A stretch of 64,000 bases of DNA from Tetragonia tetragonoides (lineage: Eukaryota > Streptophyta > Magnoliopsida > Caryophyllales > Aizoaceae). The position numbers and the translations under genes were made by a program. Positions within the stretch are counted from its first letter, which is position 1. The number at the start of each line of letters is the position of its first letter. Below are positions 11,821 to 21,391 of the stretch, piece by piece. The stretch covers positions 36,614,501-36,678,500 of the forward strand of contig CM076144.1 of NCBI GenBank assembly GCA_038025085.1, in the 5' to 3' direction. The notes under the pieces were generated by a model. The model was not told where the DNA came from. It searched no databases and was given only the letters and a program-made list of their open reading frames with translations.

Positions 11821-11940
11821 TTGCATGGTCGTGCGGAAAATATGAAGGAAAGTTGCATGGTCGTGCAACCCTTCTTGAGCTCACTGACTTACTTGCATGG
11901 TCATGCAAGGTCTAGCCTTCAAACTCGCATGGTCGTGCAA
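11821..11940 (-). promoter_or_regulatory. Cluster of four TGCATG (RY-core) palindromic units in U3
   Basis: Four copies of a unit close to TTGCATGGTCGTGCAA start near 11821, 11853, 11893 and 11926. The third, TTGCATGGTCATGCAA, is a perfect 7-bp inverted repeat with a 2-base gap. TGCATG is the core of the RY element bound by plant B3 factors. Binding is inferred, not shown. Confidence 0.5.
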
Positions 11941-12227
11941 GTGCAATTTTGAACTTCATTTTTGCACTTCTCTTCTCGCTTGGCTTTCTCTAAGGAATCT
12001 TCCTCGACTTCTTCTTTGACGATTGCGACTCCAAATCATCTCCAAAGTCTTTACCAAGCCTCGGGGTCTCAAAATGTCCTAAAAACACGTCAAAACACAA
12101 ACATACCCCAAGTAGTCATCCTAATCAAAATAATTAAAATCTCATAAAGAAACGATATAATTATCTTGAAACTAATCAAATGAGTGTGTTTATCACATGA
12201 ATAATAGCTCAATTTACGCACTCATCA

Positions 12228-12478
12228 AACTCCCCCAAGCTTAAGTCTTTGCTTGTCCCCAAGCAAAACACGTCAAGACAAGGGATTCAGGGAACAAAGA
12301 ACAAGAGATCACCTTCTCAGACCAAGTTTCAAAAGCAACATCACAAGGCCAAAAGAATTAACCCAAGTCAAGAACAATAGTGACATAACCGTTCGAATTC
12401 ACATAGCATATCATGTAATAGCGATCCAAAACATCCAAACTTATTGCTTTGCCTTCCCCGGCAACGACGCCAAAAACT
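12228..12478 (-). other. Internal region of the nested element (primer site and polypurine tract)
   Basis: These 251 bp between the LTRs hold the tRNA-Asp-type primer site (12455-12472) and the polypurine tract (about 12228-12240, both minus strand). The stretch between has no open frame of note. Confidence 0.75.
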
Positions 12479-13916
12479 TGATAAGCCCGTAAGTGCACGG
12501 GTATATCGTTGTAATAAAAATATCGAACCACAAGGAGCTATCGATTCCAAATATTAAGTTTTCTTACATTCAACAAGCTAAGCGATTAAAAATTGGAGTT
12601 TTTGTAATTATCAACTAAGAACTCAAATTAACAACGAAAAGATATCAAGAACTAAGAACTAGGATTGACTTCACTTCCACTATAATTCCTTGATGCAAAG
12701 TGATAAGTCTAACAAGCATGTAAAATCGAACATATAAGCAAGGATGGAATTATAAGACACCAAAAACCCTCTCTCGACGGTTAAAGGATACACTTAAAAT
12801 AACCAAATTCCTATTCTCATAGAATAAAGCTAAATCAAGAGCATTAAGATCATAACAATTCCAAATATCCCAAGACTTTCTAACCTACTCTCGTGATTAG
12901 GCAATCTTGTCAATTGTTTGAGTTCTGACAACTAATAAGTTTCTCTCGAACATGAGTTAGTCATCTAACAAATAGATAAGCACACAACAATTGATCGCAA
13001 CAATATCCTAAAACATGCTTGTGAAACTAATTAGGACATCAAGGAACCAAGCTTTGGCTACATCAATCCTAGATAAGGAATTTAGTTACTCATGATATTC
13101 AAGAACAACAAGCAAACAATGAAAACTAAATTAAGCATGAATGAACTGGAATTCAAGAACAAAAGCAAGAACATTCATAGACTATATTGAAATTAATCTA
13201 AAAGAAGTAGAGAGATGGGAAGAGAAAGTAGGGATAGGAAATACCTAAAGATGCTCCAATTGAATAACTTGAACAAAACTTGAAAGTGCAAAATTTCAAT
13301 CTTCAAATTACAAAATAAAGCTAGTGTTTGATTCTATTCTAGAAAGCATAAAAGTGTTTGAGAGAATATGGGGTGATAAGAGATGGTTCAAAGAGATTAG
13401 TTCTCTCTCTTTTTATAGCCTCCAAAATGTCTCTAATCGGATCCAAGTGAAAAGCAAAAGGAATGGCAAAGGTCACGACTTGAAATCTCGATTTTTGGCA
13501 GGTTGCATGATCATGCGGAAAATATGTAGGAAAGTTGTATGGTCGTGCAACCCTTCTTGAGCCCACTGACTTACTTGCATGGTCATGCAAGGTCTAGCCT
13601 TCAAACTTGCATGGTCGTGCAAGTGCAATTTTGCCTTGAACTTCATTTTTGCACTTCTCTTCTTGCTTGGCTTTCTCTAAGGCATCTTCCTCGACTTCTT
13701 CTTTGACGATTGGGACTCCAAATCATCTCCAAAGTCTCTACCAAGCCTCGGGGTCTCAAAATGTTCTAAAAACATATCAAAACACAAATATACCCCAAGT
13801 AGTCATTCTTATCAAAATAATTATAAAATCTCATAAAGAAACGATATAATTATCATGAAACCAATCAAATGAGTGCGTTTATCATATGAATAATAGCTCA
13901 ATTTACGCACTCATCA
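12479..13916 (-). repeat. 5' LTR of the nested element (1438 bp)
   Basis: It starts TGATAAGCCCGT and ends CTCATCA on the plus strand. It has the same TATA box (13410-13417) and four TGCATG-type units (about 13503, 13535, 13575 and 13608; one is altered to TGTATG) as the other LTR. Similarity to the other LTR is uneven, high only beyond about 13290. Confidence 0.8.
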
Positions 13917-13917
13917 A

Positions 13918-14169
13918 TGTGTAATAATAATACTTTAATAATAATACTTTAATGGACTTAAGTTCACTTGATAGACAACTCTGATATTAATGTTTAGTTT
14001 GTTTAGATGCTTCCTTTGATACCTAGTTTTCTACTCTGCTTAGCATTTATTCCTTAGTGATAAATGTTGCAGTAACTACTCCCGGGTTTGGGACGATTCA
14101 GTGGTGTGGAGTCGTGCACAGCGACGTTGATAGCTCCCAGAAAATCGTTGTGAATTCGGGGGTGTTACA
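13918..14169 (+). repeat. Remnant of the Tekay-like 3' LTR
   Basis: It matches 8150-8382 of the 5' LTR up to the terminal GGGTGTTACA and is followed by target duplication TACTT. A short unit ending ATAATACTTTA is duplicated at its start. The rest of this LTR, about 2.3 kb, is missing. Confidence 0.85.
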
Positions 14170-14174
14170 TACTT

Positions 14175-14523
14175 GGCAAGCTTTTATAGGTTTGTGTAAA
14201 ATTAAAATTCCACACATTGTGTAGCTTAAAAAGGGTCCCCACCGACGTTGTAAATAGATCACATAGTAGTTAGGACCCTAATGTTTTATTTTTGGTCATA
14301 TATACCTTTAGGTTGCCGGAAAATAGGAGAGTGAAAATCACTATCCGCTATTGCAAGTGAGGAAAGACAAAAAAAAACGCAAAACAAGAAGGAAAATCTT
14401 AAATAAATAAAGCCATGTAAACACCTACCTATAGTAAAATTAATTTGAATTGTGCATAGGAAAATGTTTGGTTGACCCAGTGGGTGGGCAACCCACATTT
14501 TCTTTGTATCTATCTCCCTTCTA
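14175..14523. other. Intergenic, no gene seen
   Basis: AT-rich sequence. Its end (14484-14520) is partly an inverted copy of 14888-14925, the two arms lying on either side of a LINE relic. Confidence 0.4.
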
Positions 14524-14529
14524 CCTTAA

Positions 14530-14850
14530 ATGATGGCTCGTGATGAGGTGAGAATGGGGCCTGCTGCATTCATGGTTAGAAGATGTAGACGGATTATAAG
14601 AGACAAAGGATGAAAAGTGAGTATCTCACATTGCTTCCGTGAGGCCAACTGAGCTGCGGATTGGCTCGCTAATGTTGGGTATGATCAAGGGGGAAACTAT
14701 CAAGTTTATGGATGAAGCTCCCCCAGCACTAAGGCATATTCTTTATGAAGATTTTATAGGTGTGGCTTGGCTACGTAGAGTTTCTGTTTCCTAGTTTTAT
14801 TTAGTTATTTTTGTACTGGGGCTTGCCCCTCTCTAGCACAAAAAAAAAAA
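14530..14850 (+). pseudogene. LINE 3' relic (RNase H C-terminus and poly-A)
   Basis: Reading from the ATG near 14534 gives MARDEVRMG, then after a stop KVSISHCFREAN, a stop, and AADWLANVGYDQGG. After a frameshift the end reads YEDFIGVAWLRRVSVS and stops. HCFREAN and AADWLAN are the hallmark C-terminal RNase H motifs of plant L1-type LINEs. A short 3' UTR with GGGGCTTGCCCCTCTC and an A tract at about 14839-14850 completes the 3' end. It is a 5'-truncated, dead copy. Confidence 0.7.
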
Positions 14851-14938
14851 GTCATTTTTTGGAAATAGAGGAGAGAGAATTTGAAAATAAAAGAGAGAAA
14901 TAGATACAAATGGAAGGTGGGTTGCCAACCAGAAATAT

Positions 14939-14966
14939 AGATATAAGACACATGTGTCTTGTATCT
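14939..14966. repeat. Near-perfect 28-bp palindrome
   Basis: The segment centred on ACACATGTGT reads the same on both strands except for one base pair. It is flanked by related copies of a GTATCTATCTCTCTCC-type sequence. It could extrude a hairpin, or it may mark the junction of an inverted repeat. Confidence 0.5.
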
Positions 14967-15235
14967 ATCTCTCTCCTTGTACATATTACTTGGGACATAA
15001 TTTCCTCCTCCCCCTCCCGACCTCCCCCAACCCAATATATATTGCAATTTAATGATTTATGCAGATTTGACTAGTTTCAATTGAAGAAATCAAATGAAGC
15101 TTAAATAAATGTGTCAATGACCAATTTCATAGCTATTTTTTTTGGTGAGCCCAATTTCATAGTTATTTCATGCATGATGCTTGGTGATTCGTTTTATGTC
15201 ATTGTTAACTATTTTTTTCAAGTGATCTGTAGTAA
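14967..15235. other. Intergenic, no gene seen
   Basis: AT-rich DNA between the palindrome and the MITE; only short spurious frames. Confidence 0.4.
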
Positions 15236-15564
15236 GGTCCATTCTCTTCTCCTTCTTTTTACTGAACTTATTTGCAAAATACTAAACTACACTGAAATTT
15301 ACTGAATTGAACTGAATTTTTCGAACCGAACTTATTTATACTGAATCTACAATTACAAAGGGTAAAATTGTACTTCGGTTTATCGGATTGTACTGAATTT
15401 TTCTGAACTGAATTTCTTTTTACTGAACTGAACTGAATTGAAATTTGCTGAACTTCTTTTTATTAAATTTATCTGCACAATACTATACTGAACTGAATTT
15501 TTCTGAAATGAACTTACTTTTATTTTACTGAATACTTCAGGGAGAAGTTGAAGAGAATAGGGCC
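15236..15564. mobile_element. Tourist-like MITE with internal minisatellite, 329 bp
   Basis: The ends are inverted: GGTCCATTCTCTTCTCCTTC on the left and, on the other strand, GGCCCTATTCTCTTCAACTT on the right. TAA flanks both ends (15233-15235 and 15565-15567), as expected for PIF/Harbinger-related elements. The interior is made of degenerate tandem copies of a unit like TACTGAACTGAATTT (about 15255-15540). No coding capacity. Confidence 0.7.
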
Positions 15565-15567
15565 TAA

Positions 15568-16019
15568 ATCACTAACTCATCACTAATCCTATTCCTATAC
15601 AATTTTCCTATTTAATTTCACTAAACATAGGCTAAGCAAGAGAGCACAAAGTAAGAGATGGACATGGGAAAAATCCGTGCAAAGCGAAGCTGCAATTTGA
15701 ATTCTACGAGATTTTTTTTTATTTTATTTTTTTATTTTATTTTTTTTTTTGCTAATCATGATTTCTACAAGAATTGGATAGAAGAATACTACTAGAATTC
15801 AGTAGAAGAATACACTAATACAATTATGTAACAGATCGAACAATAAACAATAAGCAATAAACTGTATGTGCCTAGACTGCCTGCATACTGAAGTGGGTAT
15901 TAGCCAAGTTGTATAAGGTAGGGATGAGAACGCTTAGTATTTTTTATTTTCTCAAGATTTTTTTATTTTCTCAAGATTTTTTTATTTTGATGCAATGATG
16001 GAAAGTGATGTACACACTC
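15568..16019. other. Intergenic, T-rich
   Basis: It contains a T/A-rich tract (15712-15752) and a 23-bp unit with TTTTATTTTCTCAAGA repeated two to three times (about 15938-15990). No gene is recognised. Confidence 0.4.
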
Positions 16020-16130
16020 CTAGTTGTTTTCCCCCTGTAATTTACAAGTATGCCACTGCATACATACCACGTCGGCTTTTTATGGACCGATGTTGTATGT
16101 GCGACGTTGTAACCCCTTATTGTAGTAGTG
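16020..16130 (+). mobile_element. CACTA-type transposon end (right terminus only)
   Basis: The segment ends TTGTAGTAGTG; on the minus strand it begins CACTACTACAATAAGG. ACGTCG/CGACGT-type short repeats follow, as in the subterminal region of plant CACTA elements. I could not find a matching left terminus, so the left bound is arbitrary. Confidence 0.45.
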
Positions 16131-16802
16131 TAAATAAACACAAAAATGAAAAATAAAATGAACAAAAAATGTAAGTTTTACTGACCGAAGGGGTCACTCC
16201 AACAAAAGATATGGGTCACTTTAACATAGCAACAAATTCATAATATGATCGCCGTCACAACCATCCTTAATAGGATGTGCAGAGATTCGTTACTTCGGTA
16301 AAACACAAATAAGCTTATGATTGAGGAGACATTCTGAAATGAGCGACGTACTAGAAAATGCAATAAAATTTAGAGGTCACTTTAATAGAAGTTAGGGGTC
16401 ATTTTAATACTATACTAGCTCACTTATAAGGAGAGAGATAGACACAAGACACATTTGTGTATACTACACATTGTGTAAGCTTAGCATTTCTCCACTTATA
16501 ATGTCCAAGCAAAACTCCATTCACTCTTCTGTTATTCCAATCTTATAAACAAGATATGAGCCAAAACAATCAAAATTTGCATCTCATTTTACGAACTATC
16601 ATAACCAAAATTAACATAGTGTTATCAACTAAACATCAATGAACTTCAAAGAGAGACCATACAAAGCATTGTATCATCAAAAGAACGATGATAATAATTC
16701 GACTTAGACTATTTAGCCTGAGCAATCAACTACTCTACTAAAAATAAAACAAAAACCTAGTTCAAAATTTTGATAGCAAAAACATAAGGAAATACTGTAT
16801 TA
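16131..16802. other. Intergenic, no gene seen
   Basis: AT-rich sequence with no recognisable gene or RNA. It ends in the A-rich target site of the following LINE. Confidence 0.4.
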
Positions 16803-16920
16803 ATAAAACAACAAAAGACCTTTTGATCTGATACCTTAAAATATACTACCCAAACTCGATTCAAATGATAACCTATAATAATATTCCACCCATGAAAAAT
16901 GCAAAAAGATAAAAAAAAAA

Positions 16921-19156
16921 ATGTTAGAGAGAGAAAGGAGAGAAGGGTGGTTTCAAGGGCGTTCGCAAGGGGGTCGCTTCAAATTCGCAGCACCAAACTG
17001 GTCAGAGAATTCGAGTAGGGATGATAGAGAGGGCTGGAACATAGTGAGGAGAAGAAGGCAACCATGGAGAGATGCTCACCAGAGGGAGTGGGGTAGGGGT
17101 TTCGAGGAGAGAAGACAAAGTGATAAAACAAATCCAAATACCAACAATCTTATGCTGAGAAATGGCATGGTGACTATTTTTGTTGATAATCTTCCCCTGA
17201 ATATCAACAATAGAGCATTAAAGGAACTCTTCTGGTGTCATGGTAAAGTTATTGATGCATTTGTCCCAGATAAACTGAGAAGGGGGAAATAGGGTCCGCT
17301 TTGCCTTCGTGAAGTTCAAAAGCCTTGATGAAGCAAAGAGAGCAGTGCGAATTGAGAATGGCAGGCGCTTTGAAGGTACAAACCTTTTCGTACAACTGGC
17401 TAAATTTGCTAGGCGTGAGAAGGTGAATGAGACCCCATATAAGACTCTGACTCAGAATAATCAAGTCCCAGGGAACCTGCAGGCCACAAGAGATGGGGAG
17501 AAACAAAGAGAAGGAGAACAAGCAGATGATAAGGCTGGAAACCCAGAACCACTTGAACCTATGGGCAATGCGCAGCCAAACGTGCCAGTTGTGACATAGG
17601 GACAAAGCGAGAGATTGATCCCTTTTGAAAGGCGAGAAGTGGAAATGAAAGATGGCGTAAGGACAATTGAGTTATTACCTAAATCAAAAGATAAAGACGA
17701 AGAATTTCTGATTCGCACTGGTGCCATGGGTGAATATGTAGAGCAAGTAAGAGAGGACCTTTGACAGTTAAAATTGACGGGGAGGAATGTATGGGCATCG
17801 TTGATGGAACATAGTGTGAGGAGAACAGGGATTGGCTTAAACGAAGTCTAGTGGCAATTGCAAAGGACGAAGCTCCTTCGAACACCATCCAGGAAGCAAT
17901 GACCAAAGAGAGGTTAACATGTATCAATGTCAGATCAATGGGAGGACTGATGCACCTCCTGACGTTTGACTCAGAAGAAAGCTTGGAACAGATGCAGAGT
18001 GAAAGTGGTGAGTGGATTAAAAAATGATTTATTATGTTCAAACCATGGGAAGAGTTTGAAACTGCAAAATGAAGGGTGACTTGGATTTCTATTTATGGTC
18101 TTCCCTTAAATGCTTGGTCCATTGAAAACTTTAACAGGATAGGTAGCGCATGGGGGAAAGTAGTAGCTTGTGATCAGGATGCTGGAGAATTGAGCTCCTT
18201 TGAGAAGTTTAGAGTCATGATCATCACAGATTGTTTATTCCAGATTAATGATAATTTACTGTTCCGGGTGAATAATAAGGTGCATAAATTAGCAGCCATG
18301 GAGGAATATTACAAGTCTTTGAATAGTGCAGATTGGAAAAGAATGGGAACAGTACCAGGAGTGTAGTGATTCAAGTCAGAATTCATTCCAAAATGATAAC
18401 TCAAGCAAGAACACAGGAGAGCATGAGGAGAATAGCACCCTTAGGGAAGATGGATCACCAGGTGAGGAAGAATTTGTCAATCCTCGAGACAAGGGCGGAA
18501 TGGGTAGTCCCAATGCAAGTGGTAGCTTAACGATTGTGCCAGAGACTCAGTACCCAGACAACTCCTTAATGATTAGAAACTCAGTCACAGAGTCCCATTA
18601 AAAGGAGGATCCTGAAAGTCGGCGAGTTAATGAAAATATTGAGGGTAATTGTGTGGATAAAGGAGAGAAAATGGGCTTTTAAAAATTCCCCATTTATTGA
18701 GAATGAATTGATTGAAAAACATTCGTCTCAGGAGAATAAAGATGGGCCTGAGACTTCAACGAGCCCAATTCACATAGAATCAACTAATGAAACAATGGAG
18801 CCCATAGAGCTCGAGGAGGATGACGTGGATGTGTCCCTAGAGTTATTGGCAGCACATCAAAGAAAGAAACTGGACAAAAGAAGGCGAAGGGAGGAGAAGC
18901 AGAGAGCCTCGATAACGAGAAAAGATAATGAGATGAGAGTTGGTTCTATTGTAATGGGGAAAAAGTGTCCTTCAAGCCATCATTAACAATAGTGAATAAA
19001 GAGGATACAATGGTGTCTAATAACCCATATGGATTACTTAGCTTCGTTAAGCAATTGGGTATGTTTTTCCCGGAAAATGATCGAGACATGGTGGCGTGGG
19101 AAAAAAACATCTTGAGAAAAGAAGAGGAAGAATGGAATAAGGCTACTGGACTTTGA
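16921..19156 (+). pseudogene. LINE ORF1 (RNA-binding, RRM) degenerate
   Basis: The first segment (16921-17292) starts MLERERREGW. It carries a basic Arg/Gly-rich N-terminus, then an RRM beginning VTIFVDNLPLNINNRALKEL. A loss of two bases near 17290 makes a stop, and the RRM resumes as RFAFVKFKSLDEAKRAV in the frame open to 17599. Further segments (18076-18366, 18630-18986 and others) include TWISIYGLPLNAWS, typical of the second domain of plant LINE ORF1, then an acidic and Lys/Arg-rich C-terminus. ORF1 proteins coat LINE RNA. At least four frame breaks are present. Confidence 0.75.
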
Positions 19157-19184
19157 CTGTGCCTTATTTCTTAGTAGGTGGGGT

Positions 19185-20590
19185 GTGATTTTGGGGTTAG
19201 TTATGAAGATTTTTTCATGGAATATCAGGGGGCTGCATAGCAAGGAAAAAAAGGCAGCTCTTAGGAGACATCTCAGAAAACATAATCCTGTTTTTTTGTC
19301 CATTCAAGAATCCAAGTATGAGACGTTCGGGGTTAGCGATATGAGAAAGATTTGGAAGAAAGATAATTTACAAGTGAGATATGCTCAATCTAGAGGTAAC
19401 TCAGGAGGGATTATTGTGGCATGGAAAGAGAATTTTTTAAAAGCAACTCGTGAAGTCATCGCAACAAGCTGGATTCTGATTAGTGGCGTGCTAGTGGAAA
19501 ATAATCAAGAGTGCACACTTGTGTCTGTGTATGCACCTACAGATGTGAACGAAAGAGGTGGTGTATGGGAAGAACTTGAAGTAGAATGGAGCGGAGATTC
19601 ATGTCCTTGGATGATATTTGGGGATTTCAATGAGGTCCTTAAAGAAGAGGAGAGAGACAACAAACTTATCAACAAAAAAGGTTTTTTTAAGACTTTCGCA
19701 ATCTTGTAGCGAACCTGCAGCTAATGGAAGTTGATCTGAAAGGAGGAAGCTATACGTGGTTTCGGGGTAATTCTATGAGCAGAATTGATAAAGTATATGC
19801 TAATATTGAGTGGCTACTTCAATGGCCCTCCTTACGTGTAAACTCTCTTCAACGGGGGCTCTCCGATCATGTACCTTTGCTGATAAATACGGAGAGTCAT
19901 GATTGGGGACCAAAACCTTTTGGTATACTTGATTGTTGGTTGGATCACCCAGAGTTTATGAAAATGGTGGAAGAAGAATGGAAGAATGAGCCCCATGCTG
20001 AGAAGGGGTCTACCCTCCATGTTAACTCGAAAATGAAGAAACTCAAGGAGAGGATGAAAACATGGAATAAAGCAGAATTTGGGGACCTTAACGCCAAAGT
20101 GGAGGAGTATGAAAAGAAAGGGGATTGTTGGGATAAGCTAGCGGCACAAAGGACTCTTTCAGTGGAAGAACTTCAAGCTAGGAAAAATGATATTAATGAG
20201 CTGTGGAAATGGGCTAGGAGGAAAGAGGCATACTGGGCTCAACTGTCTAGAACGAAGTGGCTAAAGGCAGGTGACAGAAACACTAAATACTTTCATGCAG
20301 TAGCGTCTAGTAGGACTAGTAGAAATGGAATTGTGTCACTTAATGTGGGAAACAAGACACTATCGAAACCTGCTGATATTCGCAAAGCCACTGTTCAGTA
20401 TTTCAGTGAAGTCTTTAGAGAGGAATTTCAGAAGAGGCCTGTGTTCGTGGATATTGGGTTGAAGAGTATCTCGTATGAACAGAATGTTGAGCTCGTGGCG
20501 AGGTTTAGTGAAGATGAAATAAGGGAGGCGTGTGGCAATGCGAAGGACCGAAAGCGCCGGGCCCCGATGGGTTCAATTTTAACTTCATAA
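19185..20590 (+). pseudogene. LINE ORF2 endonuclease domain and linker
   Basis: This is an APE-type endonuclease that nicks target DNA. It starts at the ATG at 19203, reading MKIFSWNIRGLHSKEKK. The catalytic motifs are present: QESKYE, VSVYAPT, GDFNEVL and, after a one-base frameshift near 19695 (a T/A-rich run), SRIDKVYAN and SDHVPLLI. A linker follows with RTKWLKAGDRNTKYFH, a conserved segment ahead of the reverse transcriptase. A second frameshift lies near 20535. Motif residues look sound; the frame breaks disable it. Confidence 0.85.
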
Positions 20591-21391
20591 AAAAGGCATG
20601 GGAACTGATCAAAGAAGACATAGTTGGTTTTATTAACTCTTTTTGGGAGAATGGTGAGATCCCAAAGAGCGTAAATGTGGCGTTTATTAGTCTAATTCCC
20701 AAAATTGACTCGCCTACGGAGTTGAAAGATTTTCGCCCGATTAGTATGATTGGGGCCTTGTATAAAATTCTAAATCTTAGCGAACAGGTTGAAGAAGGTC
20801 ATAGATGTGGTGGTGGGGGAAACTCAATCAGCTTTTATTAGTGGAAGACAAATCCTCGATAGTGTCTTGATAGCAAATGAACTCATTGATTCAGCCAAGA
20901 AGAAGAAGGAAAAAGTTTGTGTGTGGAAGTTGGACTTCCACAAAGTCTATGACTCCATCTCATGGTCATTTTTGGATTGGGTTTTGGGACAGATGGGTTT
21001 TAATACTAGATGGCATAACTGGATATCGGCTTGTCTTAGTTCAGCGTCGGTCTCTGTGCTTGTGAATGGGTCACCAACTCAGCCTATCAAGATGAAAAAA
21101 GGTTTGCGTCAAGGTGATCCGTTGTCCCCTTTCCTGTTCAACTTGGCAATAGAGGTTCTTAACTGTCTCTTCAAAAAAGAAATTCTGAAGGGGGAGCTCG
21201 AGGGTGTTAGTGTATGTAATGGAGGTACTGTCTTTTCACATCTACAATTTGCGGACGACACCACTGTCTTTTGCCCTGGAGAAAAGAAGTTTCTTGACGT
21301 GATAAAAATGATTCTCATTGCATTTAATCTTGCGTCTGGGCTAAAAACTAATTTTCATAAATGCTCTTTGATGGGAATTAACTTTGGATGA
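20530..21391 (+). pseudogene. LINE ORF2 reverse transcriptase core
   Basis: Motifs run in order: KAPGPDGFNFNFIKKAW, FRPISMIGALYKI, QSAFISGRQILDSV, KLDFHKVYDSISW, GLRQGDPLSPFLF and LQFADDTTVF with the catalytic FADD. The usual DFxKAYD motif has V instead of A (DFHKVYD). Frame breaks occur near 20775 (LANRLKK region partly lost) and near 21385. Confidence 0.9.

Larger units (their letters stand above)
10789..12227 (-). repeat. 3' LTR of the nested element (1439 bp)
   Basis: On the plus strand it starts TGATAGGCCCGC and ends CTCATCA; read on the minus strand it runs TGATGAG to TTATCA-like ends. The part from about 11620 to 12227 (U3 and early R) is nearly identical to 13290-13916. The part from 10789 to about 11620 is much more diverged from 12479-13290. 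Confidence 0.8.
10789..13916 (-). mobile_element. Non-coding LTR retrotransposon, tRNA-Asp primed, nested
   Basis: Two long direct repeats (10789-12227 and 12479-13916) flank only 251 bp. The 18 bases at 12455-12472 read, on the minus strand, TGGCGTCGTTGCCGGGGA. This is one base off the tRNA-Asp primer site used by many plant Athila/Tat-type elements. A purine tract GCTTGGGGGAGTT on the minus strand (about 12228-12240) is the polypurine tract. Together these set the orientation as minus. There is no gag or pol, so the element needs enzymes supplied by others. The flanks, ATGGA on the left and ATGTG on the right, do not form a target duplication. Confidence 0.85.
5823..14169 (+). mobile_element. 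Tekay-like Ty3/gypsy retrotransposon, internally deleted, with nested LTR element
   Basis: The element is bounded by a perfect 5-bp target duplication TACTT (5818-5822 and 14170-14174). It begins TGTGATACCCC and ends GGGTGTTACA, typical chromovirus LTR ends. In order it carries a full 5' LTR, an initiator-Met-tRNA primer site, an accessory ORF, the N-terminal part of gag, an unrelated minus-strand LTR element (10789-13916), and only the last 250 bp of the 3' LTR. Protease, reverse transcriptase, RNase H and integrase are all missing. The lineage call rests on the primer site, LTR ends and gag resemblance, not on reverse transcriptase. Confidence 0.85.

Noticed and set aside
11657..11908. Minus-strand frame with repeated HDHA motifs, also at 13339-13590
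   Set aside because: The repeats are the translated TGCATGGTC units of the LTR U3, upstream of the TATA box, so unlikely to be coding.
11821..11940. Four regularly spaced units resembling a CRISPR array
   Set aside because: The units are short, imperfect and unevenly spaced, lie in a plant LTR promoter, and have no cas genes.
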